A stretch of 64,000 nucleotides of DNA from Pseudorhodobacter wandonensis (GTDB lineage: Bacteria; Pseudomonadota; Alphaproteobacteria; Rhodobacterales; Rhodobacteraceae). The first letter of the stretch is position 1; the number at the start of each line of letters is the position of its first letter. The stretch lies in the NCBI RefSeq assembly GCF_001202035.1, contig NZ_LGHT01000044.1:1-64000 (forward strand), given 5' to 3'. Shown in pieces: positions 10,394-18,955 of this stretch. Made by a program: the position numbers and the translations under genes. The notes beneath the pieces were generated by a model. The model was not told the DNA's origin and made no database searches. It was given only the letters and a program-made list of their open reading frames with translations.

Positions 10394-10412
10394 CAAAACT
10401 TAAAGCTACTTG

Positions 10413-12761
10413 TCAGCCCTTTTTCGGCGGCACGAAACGCTTGCTGGTATCATTCGCCCTTGGCTTGGCAGGCTTGGCAAATGTCTTGCCTGCCGGTTTT
10501 CCACCTGGTTTGCCAAAGCTCTTGCCCTCGGCGCTGTGCGACTTGAACCCGGCTGACCGCGCTGGACGGCCCTCGCCATCAGGCTTGCCGCCGTGCGATT
10601 TGAACCCGGCCGAGCGCGGCTTGGCAGTGCCTTCTTCGGCTTTCCACCGTGGCTTGCGCTCGCCACCGGCTTCGGGGCTGGCGCCGCGTGGCGCATAGGG
10701 TTTCGCACCGTCTTCGCGCTTGGCGTAAGGCTTGGCGCCCTCGGCGGCATCAGCCCGTTTGGCATAAGGCTTGCGGGGGGCGGCATCGCGCTTTTCCCAC
10801 GGCTTGCCGTCACCTTCTTCGCGCTTTACCCAAGGTTTCTTGTCGCCATCGGCCTTTTTTGCATAGGGCTTTTTGTCACCAAAGGATTTGGCACCATCAG
10901 CCTTGGCATAGGGCTTTTTCTCGCCATATGGTTTTGCGCCTTCGGCTTTGGCATAGGGCTTGGCCGCACGTTTCGGCTTATCAGCCTCGCGTGCTTCGAA
11001 CCCTTTTGGCGCGCCATCATCGGACGACCAGTCAGATTTTGCCGCAGGTTCGCGCTTGGTATAGGGTTTACGCTCGGGCATCGGCGCGTCATCTTCGACA
11101 AAGCGTGATGGCTTTGGCTTATACGCTGGTTTTTCGCGTGGCGCACGGACTGGGCGTTCAGGGCGATCGCGGTCAATCGCGGGCTCGCCGTCCATCCGTT
11201 TCATTTCGACGCCTTCTTCCAGCGCCACACCGGCGCCAAACTTATCGGCGACATCTTTGCCGATCTGCACATAGGTCAGTTCGGTTTGCACGCGAATGGC
11301 GCCGATACCGTCTTTGGTAATCCCGCCAGCTTCACAGATTTTCGGCAACAACCAACGTGCTTCGGCGCGGCCCGTATGACCAACCGAAATCGTGTACCAG
11401 ACCGAGGCACCAAATTCGCCGCGGGGTTTTGGCTCGGGACGCTCGCCCACTTTGGCCACATCCGACAGCACCTCGGGCGAGGACCGGCCTTGACGCCACA
11501 TGGTCACGAAAGCCTGCGCCACTTGCTCGGCGCCGAAACGGTCCAGCAGAACCTGCGCCAGCGTGCCATCTTCGCCATCATTCGGGCCAAGTGCGGGGTG
11601 TTCCAGAATGCGCTGGTCGTCACGTTCCTGCACTTCTTCGGCCGAAGGGGCCGAGCCCCATTCGACAACCAGCTTGGCGCCTTGCACCAAGCGCTGCGCC
11701 TTGCGAAATTCGGATGGCACCACGATCAGCGCCGAAACACCTTTGGAACCGGCGCGGCCAGTCCGGCCCGAACGGTGCAACAGGGTTTCCGAGTTGCTGG
11801 GCAAATCGGCGTGGATAACCAGATCAAGCCCCGGAAGGTCGATGCCGCGTGCCGCGACATCGGTTGCGATACACACATTGGCGCGACCATTGCGTAGGGC
11901 CGACAGCGCGTTCGTGCGCTCGGCTTGGCTCAGCTCACCCGATAGCGCCACAACTTTGAACCCACGGTTGCCCATGCGGCCCATAAGCGAGGTCACAGCC
12001 GCGCGGGTTTTGCAGAACACAATCGCGGTCGGCGCCTCATAATAACGCAGCAGGTTGAAAATCGCATTCTCACGGTCGCGCATCTGCACGGAAAGCGCAC
12101 GGTATTCGATATCGACGTGCTGCTTGGCCTCGCCTGCGGTTTGAATGCGCAGCGCGTCGTTTTGGAATTCTTTGGCCAGTGCCGCGATTGCCTTTGGCAC
12201 AGTGGCCGAAAACATCAGGGTGCGGCGGTCTTCGGGGGCTTGGGACAGGATATATTCCAGATCGTCGCGGAACCCGAGGTCGAGCATTTCATCCGCTTCA
12301 TCCAGAACAGCGGCGCGCAGGCCCGACAGATCCAACGATTTGCGGTCAATATGGTCGCGCAGACGGCCCGGTGTACCGACAACAATATGCGCGCCACGGT
12401 CAAGCGAGCGTTTCTCGGTCCGGTAATCCATACCGCCAACACAGGTCGCAATCCGCGCGCCAGCCTCACCATAGAGCCAGTCCAGCTCACGCGCCACTTG
12501 CAGCGCCAATTCGCGGGTTGGGGCAATGATCAGCGCCATCGGCACATCCGCAAACAAGAACCGGTCGGCCCCGTTCAACAGATCGTTTGCAATCGCAATA
12601 CCAAAGGCAACCGTTTTGCCCGAACCGGTTTGGGCCGAAACCAGCAAATCGCGGCCTTCGACTTCGGGGGCCAGCATTGCCTCTTGCACAGGGGTAAGGG
12701 ACGCATAGCCCTTGGCTTCGAGCGCCGCGGCCAATGGCCCGGCGATATTCACATTTTCCAT
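10413..12761 (-). CDS. DEAD-box RNA helicase with DbpA-type RNA-binding domain and long basic repeat tail
   Basis: ATP-dependent RNA helicase (782 aa) of the DeaD/CshA type, expected to act in ribosome assembly, mRNA decay or cold adaptation. Visible: the Q motif (GYASLTPVQEAML), Walker A AQTGSGKT, DEAD in VLDEADEML, FSAT (motif III), and the C-terminal helicase motifs ending in HRSGRTGRAG; together about residues 1-370. Residues about 455-530 (VWYTISVGHTGRAEARWLLP) resemble the DbpA RNA-binding domain. From about residue 540 the protein becomes a low-complexity Lys/Pro/Ala/Gly/Tyr tail of roughly 240 residues. The gene starts at an ATG at 12761 and is followed by the shared terminator. The 5' leader can form a short TCAGGGG/CCCCTGA stem (about 12775-12818), a possible expression-control element. 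Confidence 0.93.
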   Translation of the reverse strand: MENVNIAGPLAAALEAKGYASLTPVQEAMLAPEVEGRDLLVSAQTGSGKTVAFGIAIANDLLNGADRFLFADVPMALIIAPTRELALQVARELDWLYGEAGARIATCVGGMDYRTEKRSLDRGAHIVVGTPGRLRDHIDRKSLDLSGLRAAVLDEADEMLDLGFRDDLEYILSQAPEDRRTLMFSATVPKAIAALAKEFQNDALRIQTAGEAKQHVDIEYRALSVQMRDRENAIFNLLRYYEAPTAIVFCKTRAAVTSLMGRMGNRGFKVVALSGELSQAERTNALSALRNGRANVCIATDVAARGIDLPGLDLVIHADLPSNSETLLHRSGRTGRAGSKGVSALIVVPSEFRKAQRLVQGAKLVVEWGSAPSAEEVQERDDQRILEHPALGPNDGEDGTLAQVLLDRFGAEQVAQAFVTMWRQGRSSPEVLSDVAKVGERPEPKPRGEFGASVWYTISVGHTGRAEARWLLPKICEAGGITKDGIGAIRVQTELTYVQIGKDVADKFGAGVALEEGVEMKRMDGEPAIDRDRPERPVRAPREKPAYKPKPSRFVEDDAPMPERKPYTKREPAAKSDWSSDDGAPKGFEAREADKPKRAAKPYAKAEGAKPYGEKKPYAKADGAKSFGDKKPYAKKADGDKKPWVKREEGDGKPWEKRDAAPRKPYAKRADAAEGAKPYAKREDGAKPYAPRGASPEAGGERKPRWKAEEGTAKPRSAGFKSHGGKPDGEGRPARSAGFKSHSAEGKSFGKPGGKPAGKTFAKPAKPRANDTSKRFVPPKKG
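10680..11000 (-). repeat. Degenerate in-frame tandem repeats in helicase tail
   Basis: Imperfect tandem units encode variants of KPYAK, ADGAK and GEKK, as seen in KPYAKAEGAKPYGEKK. They lie wholly inside the coding sequence and give a basic, aromatic-dotted, disordered tail. A second short repeat (SAGFKSH) occurs nearer the C-terminus. Confidence 0.8.
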
Positions 12762-13555
12762 TATCTTCTACCTATCAGGGGGCGTTGCTTTGCCCGTTCA
12801 AAGGCCGCTCACCCCTGACTGGCATCGAGCCTCCTCGCCCGCCAGCACCGGAATATCTCTGGGCCAAGCGGGCCATCTACGCGCAAAACTTCGCCGAGTC
12901 CACCGAAACCTTGAAGGCGGCGTAATTTCGCCGTTTCAAAGGGCACCGCAATCGCCGATCCACCAAGCCAAAGCGATTTGGCGAAAGCCGCTTTTTGGCC
13001 CCGTCACAGAGTTTCGTGCTTTGGCGGAGCCGTGTAGAATCAGCACATTTTCACACTTAACCACCTGTTTTAAGTTATAAAATAGCAGTTTCAGCGGGTA
13101 TCAAATATGTCTATTGAATTTGAAATTCATCCCCCCTAAGCTGACTTTACAGAATACACGGAACAGTGCTGCAGCCGCTTCATTAATTCCTGTGTTTCGT
13201 ACATGTTGGGTTAACCAACCTTGGAATTTGCGCAGTATACGAGCAGCCGCCGTGTTGGTCGCATTTCTTTCAGGGAGGTAATCGCCCGACCTGCCATTTG
13301 CGCTCCGCAACCGGATTGGTGCTGTTGGAAATAAATTGATCAGATTAAGGTATGGGCGCTGGTCTATGGTTTGGTCTGCACTCAATTCACCCAAGCCGCA
13401 AGCCGACTTGCGGGCAACAATAGCAATGGCGGCCAAATGAACTGGCGGTGCGCGCAGGGTCAAACCTGCCAGGCGCGGATCATGCCGAATACCAAGAACC
13501 GTAGCCACGAAGGCAGCGGAAGCAAAAACGCTAACCAATGTGACGGGAGTTACAC
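12762..13555. other. 794-bp intergenic region upstream of the TRAP operon
   Basis: No convincing gene. The stretch 13030-13135 is AT-rich and contains a perfect 15-bp palindrome (13115-13129). A 7-bp hairpin lies at 13396-13413. A plus-strand frame ending at 12925 reads like a short coding remnant (ending NFAESTETLKAA) but has no usable start of its own outside the helicase gene. A 170-codon minus-strand frame (13101-13613) overlaps the TAXI signal peptide and looks spurious. The promoter of the TAXI/TRAP operon should be here. Confidence 0.6.
13115..13129. promoter_or_regulatory. Perfect 15-bp palindrome, candidate operator
   Basis: TGAATTTGAAATTCA has 7-bp arms around a central G, in the AT-rich part of the long non-coding stretch 430 bp upstream of the TAXI gene. 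It is a plausible regulator site, but no regulator gene is adjacent and only one copy was noticed. Confidence 0.3.
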
Positions 13556-14512
13556 ATGACCTATCTGAAATCTCTGGCTCTTGCCGGATCCATGGCACTT
13601 GCCACTGCCGCAAGCGCCGAAGAGCGTTTCATCACCATCGGCACCGGCGGCCAAACCGGTGTTTACTTTGTTGTGGGTCAGTCGATCTGCCGCCTCGTGA
13701 ACCGTGACACGCCCAAAACCGGCCTGAAGTGCACAGCACCTTCGACCGGTGGCTCTATTGCCAACATCAACGCGATCAAGGCGGGTGATATGGATATGGG
13801 TGTGGCCCAGTCCGACTGGCAGTACCACGCTTATAACGGCTCGGCCAAATTTGAAGGCGACAAATTTGACAAAGAGCGCGCTGTGTTCTCGGTCCACTCA
13901 GAGCCCTTTAACGTGATCGCACGTAACGACGCGAATATCGCGACGTTTGACGATTTGAAGGGCAAGCGCGTTAACGTTGGCAACCCCGGTTCGGGCCAGT
14001 TGGCAACTATGGAAGTGGTCTTGGCTGCAAAAGGTTGGACCATGGCCGATTTCGCCTTGGCATCCGAGCTGAAGCCAGCCGAGCAAGCCGCCGCACTGGG
14101 CGATAACAAGGTTGACGCGATCATCTATACCGTGGGCAACCCCAATGGCTCGATCCAAGAGGCTGTTTCGACCGTCGACGCGCATCTGGTGCCTGTCACC
14201 GGCCCTGAAATCGACAAGCTGATTGCCGACAACCCTTACTATGCCAAAGCGGTTATCCCCGGCGGCATGTACCCAGGTACGCCTGACGATGTGGAAACAT
14301 TCGGCGTTAAGGCAACCTTTGTCACCTCGGCTGACGTGCCAGATGAGGTGGTTTACGAAGTTGTCAAAGCCGTATTCGACAACTTTGACCGATTCAAAAA
14401 GCTGCACCCAGCCTTTGAGAACCTGAAAGAAGAAGAAATGATCAAAGACGGTTTGTCAGCTCCGCTGCACCCCGGCGCGATCAAGTATTACAAAGAGCGC
14501 GGCTGGATGTAA
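13556..14512 (+). CDS. TAXI-family TRAP transporter solute-binding protein
   Basis: Periplasmic substrate-binding subunit (318 aa) of a TRAP transporter of the TAXI class, which delivers an organic acid or amino-acid-like solute to the fused permease downstream. A signal peptide is evident (residues 1-21, ending ATAASA before EERF). The mature start FITIGTGGQTGVYFVVGQS is the TAXI hallmark, and two periplasmic alpha/beta lobes follow (KGKRVNVGNPGSGQ in the middle). The ribosome-binding site CGGGAG precedes the ATG. The gene is first in a run of seven co-directional genes, and a strong hairpin separates it from the permease, a common device for making more binding protein than permease. The substrate cannot be read from sequence. 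Confidence 0.93.
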   Translation: MTYLKSLALAGSMALATAASAEERFITIGTGGQTGVYFVVGQSICRLVNRDTPKTGLKCTAPSTGGSIANINAIKAGDMDMGVAQSDWQYHAYNGSAKFEGDKFDKERAVFSVHSEPFNVIARNDANIATFDDLKGKRVNVGNPGSGQLATMEVVLAAKGWTMADFALASELKPAEQAAALGDNKVDAIIYTVGNPNGSIQEAVSTVDAHLVPVTGPEIDKLIADNPYYAKAVIPGGMYPGTPDDVETFGVKATFVTSADVPDEVVYEVVKAVFDNFDRFKKLHPAFENLKEEEMIKDGLSAPLHPGAIKYYKERGWM

Positions 14513-14522
14513 TCCGCCCCTA

Positions 14523-14548
14523 GCCCGTGCGCCAACCCGCGCACGGGC
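14523..14548 (+). terminator. Intercistronic hairpin between TAXI and TRAP permease genes
   Basis: A perfect 10-bp stem (14523-14532 with 14539-14548) with a loop of 6, just after the binding-protein stop codon. No T-run follows. It probably acts as a partial terminator or an mRNA-stabilising 3' end that favours binding-protein expression. Confidence 0.6.
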
Positions 14549-14643
14549 AGCTTTCGCGCGTATCCGGCACGCCGCAATTGGCCGGACAGAATTGCAGATA
14601 AGAACAAAAACTAGCGCCGTCATGCGGCCAACGGGGATATGCA

Positions 14644-17385
14644 ATGGCACAAAATGATCCAGCACAACACAGCGAAAAAGTCGGGCTGAGCCAAGCCGAG
14701 CTTGATGCAATCGTTGCCGCCTCCGATACCGGTGCGCGTGGTACAACAGGGTCAGTCGGGGTGTTCGTCACCGTCATCGCGCTGGCTTGGTCGCTGTTCC
14801 AGCTTTGGTTTGCCTCGCCCATCCCGTTCATGATTGGTGCGGGTGTGTTCAACGATACCGAAGCGCGCTCGATCCACCTTGCCTTTGCGCTGTTTCTTGC
14901 CTTTGCCGCCTTTCCGGCTGCCAGCACCAAGTTCCAGACCATTCTGGGCGTTGCCGTGCCGATAATCCTTGGCGCGTTGTTCTTTATCTCTGCCAAAGAG
15001 GATTCCTCGGTCTGGTGGATCGCCTTGGTCGTTTTGGCGATGGTTGGCGTGGTTCTTCTCGGCTCGCCCAAAGATAAAATCCCCGCATGGGAATGGGCAC
15101 TGGCTGCCGTTGGCGCCGCCACCGCGCTTTACCTGTTTGTCTATTACCGTGACATTTCCGGCCGCGTTGGCGCGCCGATCACCCAGGATTTTATCGTTTC
15201 GGTTATTGGCCTGATGGTGCTGCTTGAGGCCACGCGCCGCGCGTTGGGGCCTGCGCTGATGATCGTAGCGTCGGCATTTCTGGCCTATACCGTGCTGGGC
15301 CCGCAGATGCCCGACATCATCGCCCACAAAGGCAACAACCTGTCGGAAATCGTGAACCACCAATGGATCACCACCGAAGGCGTGTTTGGCATCGCCTTGG
15401 GCGTGTCTACGTCATTCGTGTTCCTGTTCGTGTTGTTCGGTTCCTTGCTGGATAAAGCCGGCGCCGGTAACTACTTTATTCAGGTCGCGTTTTCCCTGAT
15501 GGGTCACATGCGCGGCGGCCCGGCCAAAGCGGCGGTTGTATCGTCGGCCATGACCGGCCTGATTTCGGGTTCGTCCATCGCCAACGTGGTCACCACCGGC
15601 ACCTTTACCATTCCTTTGATGAAAAAGGTCGGCTTTTCCGCTGAAAAGGCCGGCGCGGTCGAGGTTGCCTCATCCGTCAACGGCCAGATCATGCCGCCGG
15701 TCATGGGGGCTGCTGCCTTTCTGATGGTCGAATATGTCGGCATCCCGTATTTTGACGTGGTCAAACATGCCTTCTTGCCTGCTGTCATTTCCTACATCGC
15801 GCTGGTTTACATCGTGCATCTTGAGGCGATGAAAGCCGGCATGGAAGGCCTGCCCCGCGCCTATACGCCCAAGCCTATCGTGCAACGCCTGATCGGCATC
15901 GCCTTTACCATTGCGGTGATCTGCGCGCTGTCACTGGCCGTTTACTATGGCATGGGCTGGATTCGCCCTGCATTCCCGAATGCTGCTGGCTATATCATTT
16001 TTGCCTTCATCTCGGCGGCCTATGTTGGCTTGCTCTACATCGCATCCAAAGAAGAACCGCTAGAGCTGGACGACCCGAACGCACCTGTGACCAAACTGCC
16101 GTTGCCGGGGCCGACTATCCGCTCGGGCCTGCACTTTATCCTGCCGGTGATTGTGCTGGTTTGGGCGTTGATGGTTGACCGCCTGTCACCCGGCCTGTCA
16201 GCGTTTTGGGCGACGATGTATATGGTGTTCATCCTGCTGACCCAACGCCCGATTACCGCCATCATGCGCGGCGAAAGCAACCTTGCACGTGACATCGGTC
16301 AAGGCATCACCGACCTGCTGGACGGGTTGGAAACCGGCGCACGCAACATGATCGGTATCGGTATCGCCACGGCGACCGCTGGTATCATCGTAGGCGCCGT
16401 CAGCCAAACCGGCGTGGGCTCGGCATTGGCTGATGTGGTTGAGGTGCTGTCTGGTGGCAACCTGATGGGGATTTTGCTGCTGACGGCTGTGCTGTCGCTA
16501 ATCCTTGGGATGGGCCTGCCGACCACGGCAAACTATATCGTGGTATCGGCACTGTTGGCACCGGTTATCGTCACTTTGGGTCAGCAAAACGGGTTGATCG
16601 TGCCGCTGATCGCTGTGCATTTGTTCGTGTTCTACTTTGGCATCATGGCCGATGTTACACCGCCCGTTGGCCTTGCCAGCTTTGCCGCTGCGGCGGTTTC
16701 GGGTGGTGACCCGATCAAAACCGGCGTCATTGCGTTTTTCTACAGCCTGCGCACCGCCGCTTTGCCATTCCTTTTCATCTTTAACACCGAGCTGTTGTTG
16801 ATCGATGTGACAGTTGCGCAAGGCATATTCGTGTTCTGTATCGCGACCATCGCCATGCTGCTATTCGCGGCGGCCACCCAAGGCTGGTTCCTTGTAAAGA
16901 ACCGCTTTTACGAATCCGCAGCGCTGATCCTGGTGGCTTTCACCCTGTTCCGCCCCGGTTTCTGGATGGACATGGCCTTCCCGCCCTATGCCGAGGAAGC
17001 GCCATCTGAAATCGCGGCGGCCGCGGCAAACACCCCGACAGGCGAGGATCTGCGGGTACGTGTTTCAGGCGTCAACGATCTGGGCGACCCGATCGAATTT
17101 GTGGCCCTTATTCCGATGGGGAATGAGGCCACAGGCGAAGAACGCCTTGCCGCGGCTGGCCTTGCCTTCCGCAGCGATGGCGACAAGATGCTGATCGACG
17201 ATGTAGCCTATGACAGCCCCGCCCAAACCGCCGGTTTGGATTGGGATCAAGAGGTATTGCGTGTGTTGCGGCCTGTGTCGGTGCCTTCCAAATACTGGAT
17301 GTTTATTCCGGCCTTGCTGCTGCTTGCGTTGGTTGTAATGTTGCAACGTGGGCGCGCGCCAAAACGCCGTCCAGTAACTGCCTGA
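14644..17385 (+). CDS. TRAP transporter 4TM/12TM fused permease with DUF3394-like C-terminus
   Basis: Inner-membrane TRAP permease (913 aa) in which the small DctQ-like (4 TM) and large DctM-like (12 TM) subunits are fused, as is normal for TAXI systems. It imports solute using the sodium or proton gradient. Visible: an N-terminal hydrophobic block (about residues 35-210), the DctM block with MGLPTTANYIVVSALLAP, and a soluble segment at about 780-875 that resembles DUF3394 and contains a PDZ-like stretch (YDSPAQTAGLDWDQEVLRV), followed by one more TM helix and a basic tail. It lies 131 bp after the TAXI gene and 10 bp before the stress-protein gene. The call is firm and the substrate unknown. 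Confidence 0.94.
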   Translation: MAQNDPAQHSEKVGLSQAELDAIVAASDTGARGTTGSVGVFVTVIALAWSLFQLWFASPIPFMIGAGVFNDTEARSIHLAFALFLAFAAFPAASTKFQTILGVAVPIILGALFFISAKEDSSVWWIALVVLAMVGVVLLGSPKDKIPAWEWALAAVGAATALYLFVYYRDISGRVGAPITQDFIVSVIGLMVLLEATRRALGPALMIVASAFLAYTVLGPQMPDIIAHKGNNLSEIVNHQWITTEGVFGIALGVSTSFVFLFVLFGSLLDKAGAGNYFIQVAFSLMGHMRGGPAKAAVVSSAMTGLISGSSIANVVTTGTFTIPLMKKVGFSAEKAGAVEVASSVNGQIMPPVMGAAAFLMVEYVGIPYFDVVKHAFLPAVISYIALVYIVHLEAMKAGMEGLPRAYTPKPIVQRLIGIAFTIAVICALSLAVYYGMGWIRPAFPNAAGYIIFAFISAAYVGLLYIASKEEPLELDDPNAPVTKLPLPGPTIRSGLHFILPVIVLVWALMVDRLSPGLSAFWATMYMVFILLTQRPITAIMRGESNLARDIGQGITDLLDGLETGARNMIGIGIATATAGIIVGAVSQTGVGSALADVVEVLSGGNLMGILLLTAVLSLILGMGLPTTANYIVVSALLAPVIVTLGQQNGLIVPLIAVHLFVFYFGIMADVTPPVGLASFAAAAVSGGDPIKTGVIAFFYSLRTAALPFLFIFNTELLLIDVTVAQGIFVFCIATIAMLLFAAATQGWFLVKNRFYESAALILVAFTLFRPGFWMDMAFPPYAEEAPSEIAAAAANTPTGEDLRVRVSGVNDLGDPIEFVALIPMGNEATGEERLAAAGLAFRSDGDKMLIDDVAYDSPAQTAGLDWDQEVLRVLRPVSVPSKYWMFIPALLLLALVVMLQRGRAPKRRPVTA

Positions 17386-17395
17386 GGAGGTCAAA

Positions 17396-17824
17396 ATGTA
17401 CAAATCCATCCTCTTGACGATTGATATAAACCAGCCTGCAAGTTGGAAAAAAGCCCTGCCAGATGCGCTAAAGCTCTGCCGTGACTGGGGGGCGAAACTG
17501 GATGTCCTGACCGTTGTGCCCGCATATACTATGCCTGTGGTCGAAGGCTTCTTTCCCGCAGATTTTGAAAGCAAAGCGATCCGTAAAACCGGCGCAGATT
17601 TAAAAGAGCTGCTGGAAACCCTGATCCCCGATGACCAACACGCCGAGGCGCATGTACGTTCAGGTATCGTCCATGATGAAATTTTGGCTGCAATCAAGGC
17701 GATTGGGGCAGATTTGGTGGTTATGGGCAGCCATCCGCCTGACCGGATGCGCGATTTTCTGATCGGATCCAACGCTGACCGGGTTGTCCGTCATTCGCCG
17801 GTTTCCGTTTTGGTGGTGCGGTGA
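17396..17824 (+). CDS. Universal stress protein (UspA/TeaD-like) of the TRAP operon
   Basis: Small cytoplasmic USP-fold protein (142 aa). The ATP-binding pattern is recognisable: VVMGSHPPDR followed by FLIGSNADRVVRHSPVSVLV, matching the G-x2-G-x9-G-S type loop. In Halomonas TeaD, a USP encoded next to a TRAP transporter modulates its activity; the position here, 10 bp after the permease and with a strong GAGGAGG site, suggests the same role. Confidence 0.9.
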   Translation: MYKSILLTIDINQPASWKKALPDALKLCRDWGAKLDVLTVVPAYTMPVVEGFFPADFESKAIRKTGADLKELLETLIPDDQHAEAHVRSGIVHDEILAAIKAIGADLVVMGSHPPDRMRDFLIGSNADRVVRHSPVSVLVVR

Positions 17825-17840
17825 TAGAAGGCAGGCGAGA

Positions 17841-17858
17841 CGGCGCAGAACCGCGCCG
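17841..17858 (+). other. Small intercistronic hairpin
   Basis: A 6-bp GC stem (17841-17846 with 17853-17858) in the 60-bp gap between the stress-protein and amidohydrolase genes. No T-run follows; possibly an RNA-processing or stabilising element. Confidence 0.3.
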
Positions 17859-17884
17859 CCGCCCATAACCAATCTGGAAATGAA

Positions 17885-18898
17885 ATGACTCCTTTCGCGA
17901 TCGCCGGCGTTCAAATGTACGTCAATGCCCTGCAACCCAACGTCGATGGCATGCTGCAACGGCTGGACGTTCTGATGAACGTCTATCCTTGGACACAAAT
18001 GGTTATGTTCAGTGAGCTGGCCGCCTTTGGCCCGCTGACCAAGCACGCACTGCCCCTGCATAACGAACATATCGAGCGGTTTCAGGCTGCCGCCGTGCGT
18101 CACCATATCTGGTTGATCCCCGGCTCGATGTACCAAAAAACCGAAGATGGCCGGATTTTGAACACCTCGGTCGTCATCAACCCTGCGGGCGAGATTGTTA
18201 AGACCTATAGCAAGATGTTTCCGTTTATGCCCTATGAAGTGGGGGTTTCGCCGGGGACCGAGTTTTGTATCTTTGACGTGCCGGATGTGGGCCGCTTTGG
18301 CCTGTCGATCTGCTATGACGTCTGGTTCCCTGAAACGACACGCCAACTGACCTCGCAAGGGGTTGAGGTGCTACTGCTGCCAATCCTGACAGGTACTGCC
18401 GACCGTGACGCCGAAATCGCCATTGCACGTGCAACAGCGGCGCAGTTTCAGTGCTATGTCTTTGGCGTCAATGGCTTGGGCGCTGGTGGTAACGGACGCT
18501 CGGTGGTTGTTGACCCGACCTCGACGGTCATCCACTCGTCTGCCGGCCAAGAAGACATGTTCCCGATTGAACTTGATCTTGACCATGTGCGCCGCCAGCG
18601 TGCAGCCGGCATGCGCGGATTGGGCCAAGTGCTGAAAAGCTTCCGTGACCGCCCAGTCGATTTCTCGATCTATGACCGGACCAGTGGCACAGATGCCTAT
18701 TTGCACACATTGGGGCCATTGGAAAAACAGCAGCAAGGCTCGCGCGCCGAGCTGCAAATCGATCAGCGAAATGTGGTGCTCGGCTCTGCCGAGGCCGAAG
18801 CAGTGGGTTTCGGCGCACCGCAACCAAAAGGGGTGGCACCGATCACCGGCATAGATATGCCGGGCGCGGGGTTGTCTGGTAAAACAATTACCGGCTAA
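17885..18898 (+). CDS. Carbon-nitrogen hydrolase (nitrilase superfamily amidase)
   Basis: Cytoplasmic hydrolase (337 aa) of the nitrilase superfamily, which cleaves a C-N bond of an amide, carbamoyl or nitrile compound with a Glu-Lys-Cys triad. The residues are visible as Glu44 (MVMFSELAAF), Lys110 (YSKMFPFMPYE) and Cys143 (LSICYDVWFPE). Length and fold are typical for the family; the last 60 residues are an extension of unclear role. It lies between the TRAP genes and a large decarboxylase, so its substrate is probably the imported compound or a product of the neighbouring ATP-grasp enzyme. No close subfamily can be named with confidence. Confidence 0.88.
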   Translation: MTPFAIAGVQMYVNALQPNVDGMLQRLDVLMNVYPWTQMVMFSELAAFGPLTKHALPLHNEHIERFQAAAVRHHIWLIPGSMYQKTEDGRILNTSVVINPAGEIVKTYSKMFPFMPYEVGVSPGTEFCIFDVPDVGRFGLSICYDVWFPETTRQLTSQGVEVLLLPILTGTADRDAEIAIARATAAQFQCYVFGVNGLGAGGNGRSVVVDPTSTVIHSSAGQEDMFPIELDLDHVRRQRAAGMRGLGQVLKSFRDRPVDFSIYDRTSGTDAYLHTLGPLEKQQQGSRAELQIDQRNVVLGSAEAEAVGFGAPQPKGVAPITGIDMPGAGLSGKTITG

Positions 18899-18900
18899 CA

Positions 18901-18930
18901 CGGGCGCAGGCCTGTTGCCTGCATCGCCCG
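18901..18930 (+). other. Bulged hairpin before the decarboxylase gene
   Basis: Inner stem 18906-18911 with 18917-18922 and outer stem 18901-18905 with 18926-18930, separated by a 3-base bulge. It ends 10 bases before the ribosome-binding site of the next gene. It could act as an RNA-stability or attenuation element; no T-run follows. Confidence 0.4.
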
Positions 18931-18955
18931 ATTGCCGACAGAAAGGGACGACACG

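Noticed and set aside
12734-12925. Plus-strand 63-codon frame ending LKAA
   Set aside because: Its start is antisense to the helicase start codon, and only the last 35 codons look coding-like; at best a remnant.
13101-13613. 170-codon minus-strand frame before the TAXI gene
   Set aside because: It overlaps the TAXI signal peptide, has no good ribosome-binding site, shows mixed codon bias and no recognisable motif.
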